Source of the DNA: Chondrus crispus
Taxonomy: Eukaryota; Rhodophyta; Florideophyceae; Gigartinales; Gigartinaceae
Assembly: GCF_000350225.1 (NCBI RefSeq)
Contig: NW_005178519.1
Coordinates: 344,714 to 408,713 of the forward strand
Length of the DNA stretch: 64,000 nt
Direction of reading: 5' to 3'
The translations under genes were made by a program, and so were the position numbers. The notes below the pieces were generated by a model. It saw only the letters and a list, made by a program, of their open reading frames with translations, did no database searches and was not told the origin of the DNA. Shown here piece after piece: positions 22,453 to 34,100 of the stretch; the stretch's first letter is position 1, and every line of letters starts with the position of its first letter.

Positions 22453-22457
22453 GACAT
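22453..22457. repeat. Target site duplication of Copia-1 (right)
   Basis: GACAT, identical to 10556-10560. Confidence 0.9.
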
Positions 22458-22923
22458 ACCTCTAGCTATGGCACAATTAGAGGGATGGAACTATATAAAG
22501 GAGGCTCATATACATATATATTTGGGACAAACCATACTGCTAAAAGCCTGTAAAACACAACTAAAAACGTAGAACTTCAATCCTTTGAGTACAAGGTCTT
22601 CACTACAATACGTCAGTTCTCGTCCAAAGACTGTGAAAAATTGACGAATGAGGGGGTTTTGCGCTTTGCGCCGGTCATTAAATTTCCAGAAAGAAATGCA
22701 CATTTAATTAAGTGTGCAAGAAAGGCGATGATAAGTGCAAAGACTATGTCATTGCGCAAACAAAAAGGAACTATAAAAATTACCAGTCCTCGCTGGGCTG
22801 GCGACAAAGCTGGTCCGCAACAACACCGGCCCCAAACCCTCTACGGGCAGCGAACTGGCGCTTTTCCCGGTAATTCTTCGGTATGCGTCTCCGCCGTTCG
22901 CTCTGTGAGGATCCAATCTTGTA

Positions 22924-24053
22924 TCAGCGATTAGTCCCTTGCTGGTACAAGATTGCATCTGCAGCTCGCAGTGGCTTGCGGCTAATGTGGTAGTTGGTGA
23001 GGCCGAGGCACAGCCTAGGGACTGCATCTTGATTATGCTCAGCCCACTTCCATTTTCCGGATAACACGTTCCAGACCCCACAGAGGCGACTGAAAAAGTC
23101 CTCAACAATTATTCGGTCGCTAGATATGTGGTGATTTTCAGCGACTTTGGCTGGCGTCAGAATACCTCGAGAGGGCTTTCGCGTGGGTTGATTAACACGA
23201 CAGAGCTCCTGACCTCCTTGGTACCCTTTTTCTGTCAGCACGGCCCCGTGATTAGGGTAACGCTCGCTGGGAGGACCTTCATCGAAAATGTCGGATTCTG
23301 CAGAAGTCTTTCTCAGATGCCTGCGATGGAAATATTGCATCTGCTGGAATTTCACAATATTGGAGAAAGATCTTGGTTCGTGAAGGATAGCTCCTAGAGC
23401 CATACCACATGGAAGCACTGAAATTTCGACTTTATAGCCAAATAATTTGTGCTTTCCAGAAAAGTACTTCTTACCCTCTTAAATGCTCCCAGAGGGCATG
23501 AAGCTCGATTGAAATGTCACGACCGTGGCAAAACGTGCCATGGGATGATTGCGAAAGCAACGGTCTTTCGCTTTCAAAAGGTCTACTGGCCACTTTCGGC
23601 CTTGATAGTCCACACTACTCTCGTAGACAGCCTCAGAAATTTAATGAACGAACTTCATGACCCTCTTGAAGCACGAAGCAGAAAGGCCAAGCATTCTGGC
23701 AAGGAAGCCCCAGTTTCCACCATGCTTGAGGACGGCCAACGTCATAAAAAGAACGTCCCTGGGCGTTTGCGCAGACTTCCGGCCCCGTCCAACGTCGAAG
23801 TTGGACTTTATGAATTGCTCGAATCCTGCCCATATTGCTGTAAATGCTTGCGGCCCAAAATTGGTCATTTCGATGATAGCACGAGCGCCATCCTGGTCAT
23901 AGAACGCGTCGAAGACGAGGGCGTCGCTTCCGCTTCATCAGATTCAGCGGTTCGCCCTTTGCTGTTCTTTTCAAGCTCATTGCGTCGCTCGATTGCCACG
24001 GATGATAATTCCACGAGCGCCGCTGCAGCGTCTTCACGTGTAAGAGCTGCCAT
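22924..24053 (-). pseudogene. Inactivated DDE transposase (DDE_Tnp_4 / Harbinger-like superfamily)
   Basis: One minus-strand frame runs from about 23940 to 22924, broken only by TAA at 23643 and 23481. N-terminal part: MAALTREDAAAALVELSS, then after a frameshift ALVFDAFYDQDGARAII and a helix-turn-helix-like LARMLGLSASCFKRVMKF. Catalytic part: YFSGKHKLFGYKVEISVLP, KGYQGGQ, then VEDFFSRLCGVW, LTNYHI and PLRAAD. The usual first Asp (in a DVTFQ-type motif) appears as Val (23523) and the second (before KGYQG) as Glu. Two catalytic positions therefore look lost. An earlier ATG at 24194 is possible. Weak ends AAATTACCAG lie at 22778 and 24217 in inverted orientation. Confidence 0.78.
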
Positions 24054-24342
24054 ATTGGCAGGCAGGGTCGTGCACGGGTTTGATAGTGGTATGCCGGGCT
24101 TGTTCATTCTGCGGTAAGATTTGTGTGGCTCCTCTAGCGGCGAGAGTGCTTTATATTTGAAAGGGCAATGCCATATCGGAAATGACGTGGTCATTTCTGG
24201 GGTCGGTCTGGTAATTTGAAAAAGGCGCGCAGTTGTGGGAAGGCCACGTTGCCAATATTACCCGTTCTGAAATTGAACATGTAAATCATTTGTACAGTTC
24301 ATGGTGTACTACGCAATCACTAGAGGGTTTCCCGGGACGGAT

Positions 24343-24913
24343 TGTGGTATAACTACCTTCGTCCCAACCACTCGGAACGAGGGGGTTAGAGGTAAGGGAG
24401 CGCGCGACGCTGGGTTACCCACGCGCGGATAAAAACCATACGGATGGACTCGAAAAGAGGGAAGGCTCACGTGGCTGGTGACGCGCAGCCGGTCGGTGGC
24501 GTTATAACCGGACGGCCGGTCACGAGTTAGAAGCCCGAGCTAAAGAAAAACCGGAACAGTGTTAGCACTTAGCCGTAAAGGGAAGGAAGGCGAGTCTACC
24601 TCCTCTCTACTGGGACGGGCAGTTGTCCCCGGTCTTCACCCCTAAGTGGGACGCCAGGACACCTGTCCCTGTACAGTAGCTGCCACTTACTGTGTACTAC
24701 ACAGTAGCACAACCGTTGGCCACGATCCCGGCCAACGGTTGTGCCACGTGTTACCCGTGGCCGCGCACGCTGCTACCGGCTGTCCCACGTCAGACCCTTG
24801 GGCTACTACTGTACACGGCGGCGGGCGCGTGTACACTCGCTCGCTACAGTAGCACCCGCCCTCCCGCGCGGTTGTCATCTCCCCGGGGGGTTGTGGTACG
24901 GAATTGTACTACA
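24343..24913 (+). repeat. LTR-like repeat, complete copy
   Basis: 571 bp from TGTGGTATAACTACC to ATTGTACTACA. It matches 39250-39553 and about 42545-42717, which are two halves of another copy in the same order. Tips are imperfectly inverted (TGTGGTATAA/TTGTACTACA). It contains a hairpin at 24707-24744. No second copy that would make a full element is seen to the right, and no target duplication was found. Confidence 0.75.
24707..24744. repeat. Hairpin in the LTR-like repeat
   Basis: GCACAACCGTTGGCC (24707-24721) pairs perfectly with 24730-24744 around an 8-nt loop. Confidence 0.85.
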
Positions 24914-25241
24914 GACCCCGTTCCTTACTTCGCGACACGTCCCCGTCGCGGCCGATGTCTCCAATGACCGGCTTGCAGGCGGCGCCCACCGTACGGAAGA
25001 GCCCGCGCAGACTGCGGGAGCGCGGTCGTGCTGCGGTCGACTCCAAAGGGGAGCCTATGGAGTTTTGGTATTTAACCGTGGCCGTTCTTCCGGTGCGGTG
25101 GCGGGTCTCCTCACGCTTCCCTTTTCCCCCACAACGCACCCCCCAACTCACCCCACAGCACACTCCACGACTCACTCCACAACCACCGCTATCCACGCTC
25201 TTCCTCACGCTTCTTCCCCCCTTTTTCCTCCAGCCAACCCG

Positions 25242-25625
25242 ATGGCGGATCACCGCACGGAGCAGGGACAGCCCCCACGCGAGCGGCCTCCCTCGGCGCC
25301 ACCCGCGCCGGCGCTTTCTTTCCATCCGGGGCGGTCTTTGCGCGCAGAGGACCAACCCGCTACCGGTCGCTCTGACCGTCTGGCGCAGCCCGCGAGTACC
25401 GGCGGCCTCCCAACTCGGGGTCCTTCTCCCGACGAGCGCGGGCCCTTGCCGCGCCCCCTAAGATCAGCCCCGGCTCCCCAGGTCGGAGAGTTGACCGCAC
25501 TGAGGCGGTCTCCCGACTGGGCCGCAGCTGCGGGACACCCGGCAACCGAAGGAGGAACTCAGCCGGCGCGGCCTGATCCGTACGCAGTTACGCCCCCGGT
25601 GGCGGCGACGCCGCCGACAGGCTAG
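25242..25625 (+). other. Pro/Arg-rich open frame after the LTR-like repeat
   Basis: 127 codons starting MADHRTEQGQPPRE, rich in Pro, Ala and Arg, with no motif. It follows the LTR-like repeat the way a gag gene would and may be the start of the next decayed frame. In such GC-rich DNA open frames arise easily, so it may not be coding. Confidence 0.3.
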
Positions 25626-25726
25626 CTCCGCGCCGGGATGCGTTCCGTCCGGTCTCTGTTGCCAGGGACTGATTTGGACCACCGGACGTCACGTGGTGGT
25701 CGGAATCCCTCGCAGGGCAACCGCCG

Positions 25727-27532
25727 ATGACCGTCGATGCCTACATCGGTACGGCTTTCCCCGACTCCGCCCGGTTTCAGGCCATCCCGAGGCGGAGGGG
25801 CATCCGCACGCCCTCCCCTCGTGGACGAGTTCGTCAAGAACACCGCTCGGCTGCGTGGAGGACTCGTTGGCTCCATGCACCGCATCGGGTTATGGCCGAC
25901 TCCCGTTCGGATCTCCTGTACGTCCGCTGAGCCGGCGAGGAGCAATACCACGCGCAGTTGTTCGGTCTCTTCGAGCGGTTCGGCGGGGTTGTGGATCTCA
26001 GGCCTCACATCCAACTGGTGGCCTTCCACCGCCCGTTCGACCGGTGATACAGTGTGGCCGACCGCGCCCGGTGGGGTGAGAATTCCGCCAAGGAGAGCCG
26101 ACTGCGGTGGCGCCGCGCGGATGCCTATTTCCACATGTGGCACACCACGGCATTCTTCGTGGTCTCCCTGTCGGCCCGGGGTCAGTTAAACCCCGCCCTC
26201 CCGGACGCATGGAGTAACCTCGAGGCCCCGGAGTACCTCTGTGTCCCCACGCCCAGCGTGCTGGCGTACGTCGCCGCACGCTGGATGCCGGTGGGTCCGT
26301 TCGGTCGGGAAGCCTCGGCGGGGACGCCCCGGCTGATCGATGCGATTATCCTTTCGGAGTGGGCCGTACTGGCCTTGCTGTGTTTTCTACACGCCGCACG
26401 GGACGGCCTTCCGTTTTTCACAAGGTGCCGGGACCCCCGCTTGGCAAGCCGGAATGCTAATGACCGCAGCGAGCGGGGCTCGCTCCTCCGGTTATCTCCG
26501 GGGCTTTTGCAGCTCATCCGGTCGGTCGGGGTGGCGACCATCCTCGAGGGTACGTCGTTCGACCCGGCTGGAGCCGAGGCCATCCTCGACTTCTCCGAGC
26601 CGTTGGACTGGTCCCTCCCCGAGCGGGGCGATTTGGTCTGGTACATTTGGGCCCGTGGGTGCTCCCTGCGGATGCTGCATTGGAATGGCACCTCGGCGGA
26701 GGCCGCCAACTAGTACGAGCCATTGCCGGACGCGGACACCGCGTCATTCGGCGCCGTCATTGCCTCGGGCGACGGGTGGGGCGCGGCGGTTACCTCCGCC
26801 AGGGCCCCCTTCGAGCCCTCAACCGAGTCGTTGCCGGTTACGGCCGCTCCGCTCTTGCCAATGCCGGGTACAACCGGCACCACGGAGGGTCCTCCAGTCG
26901 GTCCGCCGACGCCCCCCGAAGTGGACGTGCCGGTGGCTGCGGGTTCCCCACGAGCCATAGAGGAGGAGGTGCCCGTGACAACAGCTGCCCCGGTGGTGCC
27001 CCCTCCCGCCGGCCCTACCGTAGAGCCGGCGGCGGTAAGCCCGCCTGAGGTGGTACCCGTGTCTGCACCAAACGCCGCCGCATTCCTTGTCAGCGATATG
27101 ACCGGGACGGGGACTCAGACCCCTTCGGTGGTAGCTGATGAAGACTCCAAGGGCGCACCGAATGGAGGGAATCTCGCTACGGTTCCGGACGCGCAGGCTG
27201 CCGTGCGCGCTCTGCAAGTGGAGTGCGGATATGCGGGTGTACCCGCGCAGCTCACCCTCGCAGCGGGTCTGACGTCCGCGCGAGCTTGGCTGGTTGAGGT
27301 GACCCAGCTCAAAGCGGGGTTGGCGGGCCTCCAGTTCGCTATCCGCCAGCGCGACACCGGCGAGGACCTTTTGCGGGGTGAGACGATGGCGCGTATCCGC
27401 TCCGCTCAGCACCAACTCGCAGTATTGATAAAGCAGGTGGCTGCCAAGAGACCGTACGGTTCGGTCGATGTCGACCTCGTGAGCACGACGCAGGGGACGG
27501 ATCCCTCCGCCAAGCGCCAACGTCGCGACTAA
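25727..27532 (+). pseudogene. Decayed large gene of unknown type in the LTR-associated GC-rich region
   Basis: One frame stays open over 600 codons except for stops near 25929, 26046 and 26711. Across these stops the sequence reads sensibly: EEQYHAQLFGLFERFGGVVD, RADAYFHMWHTTAFFVVSL, LIDAIILSEWAVLALLCFLH, then a Pro/Val/Thr-rich stretch (about 26900-27090) and a helical end (LQVECGYAGVPAQLTLAAGL...QLAVLIKQVAAKRPYG) finishing with basic KRQRRD. It may be a structural (gag-like) protein of the element whose LTR is at 24343. I recognise no family. Confidence 0.5.
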
Positions 27533-28055
27533 GGCCGGTAACGGAGGCGGGGAGAGTAGCGAACCGCCTCCGGGGACCAAGTCTCTTCCTTTCAGTAAAT
27601 TAGTCCTTCTTCTCCTGGCTCCCTCGTTGACCTTGTCGCTCGCGTGCGCGTTCTTCTTCTCCTGGCCCCTACGGTTTTCCCCGAATTTCATCCCTCCTAA
27701 CCGATGTCGGTAGTCCGTCGGCTCCGCGGGTCGCGATAGATGAACCTGCTGTTTTCCCGACGTGGTCCCTGCGACGGTCGTTGCCCGTCCGCGGTCACCG
27801 CGGGGCGTCATCTCCGCGTAGAGGTGCGTACCCCCGGCGTGGGGGGAAAGTACCCCCTGCTGACGCATTTAAATACGGGCCCATCCCTTTGGAAATGGGG
27901 GGTTTCCAAATAATGGTGGTACTGTATCCCGCCTTGGTCGATGTAGGGCGGGGCCGTCCCCGTCCCCAAACCTCCCTGGCGGTCCATATGGGCCGTTTGT
28001 TCTACTTGGCACCCCCGGACGCGGGCGGACCCGGGGAGTGCAATACCGTCAACGG

Positions 28056-28107
28056 AGGGGGGCTACGATTTTTTACACCCTTCTAGGAAGGAAAACGTAG
28101 CCCCCCT
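28056..28107. repeat. Hairpin, 12-bp G/C-run arms
   Basis: AGGGGGGCTACG (28056-28067) pairs exactly with 28096-28107 around a 28-nt loop. Confidence 0.8.
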
Positions 28108-28497
28108 TTGGGCTTAATTAAAAGCCGGCGATCGGAGTCACCTCCTTGCCATCCAGGGCCCTTGCGCGCCGGGTCAATCCGGCGCGGGCAGCGGTAGCGC
28201 GCGGTCGTACGCGCGCTCTTGCGGTGGCCGGTTACTGTAGTGCAATACACTCCTGACAAGGCGGGTGAAAAGAAGTGAAAAAGGAAACAAATTATATACT
28301 GTAGTCCGGGTTTGGGGGACACACGTGTGCGACGAAGCGCACGATTATTTTAATTATTTAATTTATTTACTAATTAGATCTAGAATCTAGAGCCGGGAGC
28401 TACTGTACTCGCCCCGGCGGGGCTCTATATAACTTAGCCCTTTGACCGACCAAGTCAATAAACCAACCCGAGTTGCCAGAGTCTGATATCGCCTTGG

Positions 28498-28908
28498 TTG
28501 AAGTTCGTCTTTTACAAGACACTCCCTTTAACTACAGATTACTTTATCATTTGCTTCTTCTGTTACAAACGCAAATGCAACAAATACTGTGGTACATCGA
28601 ACCGAATACGGCCCATGTTTGCGCTGAATGCTTCTGAACGCTTTAGCACAGGACCAGCCATATCTAAAAGACTCAATAGAACTCTTACGCACCAAGGCGT
28701 CACTGCAAAAAGAGCCTACTGAGATTTGTGTACTTGGACCCTAACGAAGAGGGTTAACGGAAAGCTTAAGAGCAAGAAAACTGGGACTCACATTAGTCAA
28801 TGGTGTAGCATCTGCCAAGAACCGATATGTGATCAGTGCTGGTCTACATGGCACATAGCCGAGGTTCTAAATTGTCTGCAGCCTACAACTGCCGAAAAAG
28901 GCGTTTGA
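28498..28908 (+). pseudogene. Fragment of a transposase C-terminus with a zinc-finger motif
   Basis: The frame has one stop at 28720 and ends with WCSICQEPICDQCWSTWHI, a C-x2-C-x4-C-x2-C followed by Trp-His. The same end (C-x2-C ... CW.L.H) follows the DDE transposase remnant at about 57740-57840. PiggyBac-type transposases carry a comparable cysteine-rich C-terminus, but the assignment is tentative. Confidence 0.45.
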
Positions 28909-30924
28909 AGCATCCTTCGCTCGCAACACGAGACGTAGACGGACACAGCTGCTTCAAGAAAATTAGAGTACTCGGTCTGAAACGTATCTGAGAGGTTACC
29001 AGTAGTTTGCTTTATATGCGGTAGTTGACTACCTCACCACATGATGGTGTCAATGTAGGATCAAATGTTTTTCGAAGGAAGCGTTTCGTAAATAGCTGCC
29101 TCTTCCTGCAGTAGGCTGTTCTTCCAGGAAGCTTCTTCGTCCTGTGTAGGCTTTACCGCCGAAAAAAGGCATTGACTCACCTTTGTAACCTCAGGGGGGT
29201 GCTGTCTACGGGTACTAGACGCGTGCTCATGTGCATCTTGGCGTAGAGCGTACTTTTCACGTTCGCGCAGTGAATATAGCAACGTGCCATGGCACGAAAA
29301 AAAGTGTCATTCTGCCAGGAACTTCGTCTCATGGCAAAACACTCCTGCACGGCACGTGACACGTTTTGGCACCATCGTTTCATGCATCATGCCCGTGCCA
29401 TAGCAGAAATGAACAGAATGTCTCGAAATCACGCGCAAGCACGTGATTTACGAAAGTCACCACAAAATTTCGTGCCGTTCTTCGTTGCCTTCGTGCCAAA
29501 TTGGACCGAATCACGAAGTCGGCCCAAAATGTGTTCAGGGAGGGAGGTGCACGGCGGTAACTACCGAGGAAGAGCTTCTCATTTCTATATCAGCGGAAGC
29601 AGCTCGACGTCAGTATTCTGCCCACTGCGTTTCATATCTAAACTAGCACCCGGACGAGACTTAGGCCAAAAAACGACCGGCCCCAAATTCATTTGGCACG
29701 AAACAGACGCACAGGATTAATAAGTATCAAAAATTACCAAATTGAAACTCGCGATAATATCTACAAACACCCCGTCGTTGTCAGATACTGCACCCTTTGT
29801 TTTGTAATTATTATGTCAGTTTCATCCCAGTTCAGGCATGAATGAACTCTTCGCTTGAGATACGTATGATGTGCACTCGCAGAGCGTTTGTCTAGCTTCA
29901 TGTTCACGGACGCCAGTTCACAAGCACAAGACGCAGATGACACAATTCGAAACTGGATGTCACTTCTTGTCCCATTAGTGTCGCCATGACGCTTGTTATA
30001 CAAGCGATTTTTAACTGAATGCGTGCTCATGTAGTATAGTAGTAATAATAGTAGTATTATTGTTGATTGAATCTATAGGCAGCTGAATGCTCTCTGTTCT
30101 CCTGCCGCCCCTGTGATGTATTTACTGTATGTACGGTACAAAACGTCCGAGGTTGTGCATGTTTCAGTACACTCTTTACCCCTTCTGTAAAGAAACTAGT
30201 CTGTATTTTACGCTCTTCCCATTTCTCGTAACATGTAGCACAAACACGCAATCCCCCCATCGTGTGCCTCGATTTTCTGTCTCAGTACCATACTGCTGGA
30301 TTCTTCACCAGTACTTCGATTGATGCATAATATATTATGGTTGGTACCCAGCGCCACTAATTTCGAACAGTGCGGCGATACAATTTAGATTTTTATTGCG
30401 TGCTCAGAGACATTTATGTATTCATCTCTTCGAGTACTAGAAGAATTATATGTCAGAAGAGACAGTCAGAAAGGGGAAACAGTCCAACTGTTGTCGTCTC
30501 TTCTGCATCGTTGTTCGAGAGACATCTTCATGAAAAGGTGAAAGGTGGCTCTCCATTCCACCTTTCATACAGTATGCCATCCCATCCATACTATCAATCC
30601 GTAGTAGGACGCAACTCACTTCGCCAATTGAAACTGTCGGAATTATTTCGCGACACTGTCAGGTAGCACCTACCTTCCCGAAAATATTCGAAACCAACTA
30701 GTACAGGAAACTACGGGAATAGAAAAGAAACTTGAAAGACAAGCACACTGTCTTCGGACTGTGAGGATCTTTCTTCAGAAATGGTCAAGTTGGCAACGAC
30801 CCGCTCACTCCATTAGATTTCGACCACCGTGAAACTCTAGTACGTGCTTCTCTAGGGCGCGGTCAGTGGCAGAGTACTAAATATCAATCAATCTACCAAG
30901 ATGCGCAAACTGATATCAGATATA
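28909..30924. other. Intergenic, no gene recognised
   Basis: About 2 kb with no supported coding region. A 14-bp palindrome CGTGCCATGGCACG lies at 29283-29296. GGCACGAA and its complement recur at about 29286, 29480, 29500 and 29694, suggesting an old small repeat element. Confidence 0.4.
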
Positions 30925-31162
30925 AGACATATGCGCCAAAATACAGTATCATTTGAGCGGCCATCGATTTTGCATTATCACGAAGCACCTAGCTGAAACA
31001 TTAGGAATGTAGTGGCTCTGCAGTAGCGGTATAAGTAGGGAGGGTTGCTGATAGCTATTAAATGAATAAAAGACACACGACACACTAATCTTCAACCTTG
31101 CAGTCTTTCTTTTGTCGTTCTTACTTCTTGTGTCTTTTCTACATCTTCCCATAGCCTTCCCT
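30925..31162 (+). repeat. Copia-2 5' LTR (partial)
   Basis: Shares ATGCGCCAAA, GGCCATCGATTTTGC, GAAGCACCTAGCTGAAACAT, ACACACGACACACTA and CTTACTTCTTGTGTCT with 35430-35657. It contains an AATAAA signal near 31063. Confidence 0.8.
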
Positions 31163-31190
31163 TATGTTGTGGGCCCAGTAGCCCTGAACG

Positions 31191-34100
31191 ATGACAGGTC
31201 AGAGTGACTACAGGAAGTTGTTGATCTCCCCGAAGTTGGACGGGAATAATTTTCATGTTTGGAAACAATGCATCACGCTGGTACTGCAAGAAGCAGAAGT
31301 CTGGGAGGGATGTTGTTGTTATTGGTATTGGAGTTGGATCTCCCACTGGCTGAACTGGTACGGCGTCGGACGCTGCTAGTGAAACACTCGTTTTGTCAAG
31401 GCCTAGGAAAGATGATGTCAAAGCTTGACGATTCATCACAAACGGTTTGACCAAACATGTGATTTTGACCATGGACTGTAAGACAGCCAAGGAAGTGTGG
31501 AATATGCTTGAAACTATCAATGAAAAGTCTGGGATTTCGAACAAGCTATTCTTTCTTCAAATTTTCTTTAAGATGAGGATGGATGGTTCTTTCAAGATGC
31601 TAGATCATATCTCAACAATGGAAACACTGGCTAGGCTGCTTGAGGCTGCTGGTTTGAAACTCAAGGAGGATGACATCATTATGGCTCATTTAAGCAGTTT
31701 GCCAGAGGAGGACAGTAAATTAGTCACTGCTTAGGAACTAGGGAATTTAATATGAGTCTCAAAGATGTGAAAGCAAAATTACTCCACGACGAGACAAAAA
31801 GGAAGACACTCTCGGAAACCTCAGGTAGTGTCAAAGGTGCTTCAAAAGCGCTACTGACTGTTCATTACCATGATGTTCACAGCCACGGCCATAAGGGACG
31901 TAACAAAAGGAGTCGTAGGAACAACCAATGCTCTTACTGTGGAAGGCTTGGATATTAGAAGAGAGATTGTAGGAAGTTTCTGTCTGGCAAGAAACGAGGA
32001 ACTCTTCCTCAGAACACACAGTCTTTATCTAGTAGTGAGCCAGGTGATCAGGGTTACGGCGGAGTAGCCCGGTTACTTGTCGTACCTGAAAAGGAAAGTG
32101 GAGCACGAGGTCAGAAGAATCTTGGCTTTGAAGATTGCGGCCCGCACTGGATTGTTGACTCTAAGGCTTCTAATCCTCTCTGCAACGATCTCTCAGCGTC
32201 TAAAACATTGACTACGGTGACCCGAAGGATGTTGTGCTTGGTGACAACAGGGTTGTCAAGAGCAAGGGCGTCGGATCAGTTCATGTCATGGTGAAGCAGT
32301 GACACCACTACGCGACAATTCAAATCCAGAATGTGTGGTACGTTCCAGATCTAGCTTGTAACCTTCTAAACGTTGTTCAACTTTCCAAAAAGGGCCAGTG
32401 TGTTGGAATTAGGCAAGCAGGATGTCAGATCGCCGACACGGACGGAAAAGTAATTGCACAGGCTCAAAGAGTCGGAAACGTCTGGAGGCTAAACGCGTCT
32501 ATTCTTCCGTAGCCTAAAGGCCAGGCTGTTGCCGCATTGGACATTACCGATCTACAGTTATGGAAAAGCGACATGGGCACGTTAACACGGAACCCGTGAA
32601 ATTTCTCAATGCCCAACCATTGTTGTAGAACGTCAGTTGTTCTCAGCCAGTGTGCTCCTCTTGCGTTAAAGGGAAACAACACCTAGTTTCATTCCTTTCT
32701 AACAGTTCTGGTACGTCAGAGAATCTCGCACTAGTACACAGTGATATCTCTGGGCCAATGACAGCTTCGTCGAACGGAGGTGCACGGTACTTCGCTCTTT
32801 TCATAGACGACTTTCCCCGCTATGTTGTTGATTACTTCTTGAAAAAAACCGGAATCATCCAGTGCTTCCGAGATTTCAATGCTACGGCAGAAAATCAGTT
32901 TGGATGTCGTGCCAAAAGACTGAGGACCGAAAATGGAGGTGAGTACACTGGCAATGCCTTCGAGGCTGTCCTTAAAGATGCCGGTATTGTCCATGAAACG
33001 AGTGTAGCATACACCCTATAGAAGAAGGGTGTGGCAGAGCGCATGAACAGGACCGTTGTGGAAATGGCGCGTACAATGTTGCTCGAAAGCAAGTTGAATT
33101 TCTCGTTTTGGCCTGAGGCGGTGAACACTGCAGTATACATTAGGCACCGCTGCCCCAGCTCTTCTCTTCACAATGAAATGCTATTTGGAAGGGCTTACGG
33201 GCAGGTGCCTCGTCTAAATCCTGTACATACCTTTGGCACTTTATGCTACTGTAGGGTTCTGGGAAATTCTGGTGAAAAATGGAGGGAAAGATCTGAATAG
33301 TGTTTACAGATGGGATACAGTCCAACCTCAAAAGCTTACCGCCTATTCTCGTTGAAGAAACAACATATTACAGAGACTATTGATTTTGTTTTCGACGAGG
33401 GAAACGTTTACCAGGGCCACTACAGTAGCCAACCAGCTATCCGAGGCAACTCAGAAGGGAAGGTCTTCGTTGAGTGGGATGATGATAAATGACAACAGCC
33501 AGGCGCACCATCTGCGGATATGACGGATGACGAATTAATGGATTCTCTGACACATATCCGGGCTATTATTCAGCCTACTGAGAATCAGAGGCGCTATTCC
33601 ACTCGAAACCGCACTGCACAAACTCGATTTGGTGCGACGCAGAACTTCGGGCATGAAAACTTTGTTCAGATCAACAAGCCTCTCTCACTATCCGCGGCAA
33701 TGTTTGGGTGCAATCGGGCAGACCGGAAGTCTGCGATGGACTAAAAAAGACGTCTCTCCGAGAATATAAGACTTGGAAGCTGACCCCAGTACCCGCAGGT
33801 CGAACTGCTGTTGGGTGTAGGTGGTTGTACAAGATGAAGTAGAACGTAGATGGAACGGTTGACAGATTCGAAGCCAGACTTGTGGCAAAGGGCTAAGCAC
33901 AGAAAGAGGGCATTGATTATTTCGAAACATTCGCGCCAGTCTGCAAGTTTACGTCACTTCGCTGGTTGCTGGCCATTGGCGCCATTCTCGATATGGAAAT
34001 CCATCAGATGGATGTTAAGACACCTTTAATCGATGGTAAATTGTGACAGGAAGTCGGCATGCAGCAACCACCGGGCTATGAAAGCAGTGATCCCACTTTG

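Noticed and set aside
24741-25241. Upstream extension of the GC-rich frame into the LTR-like repeat
   Set aside because: It lies inside the repeat and overlaps a hairpin; openness follows from base composition.
26182-27868. Long minus-strand open frames (up to 349 codons)
   Set aside because: They mirror the plus-strand frame, which reads as a coherent protein; the minus versions are Arg/Gly-rich mirror frames.
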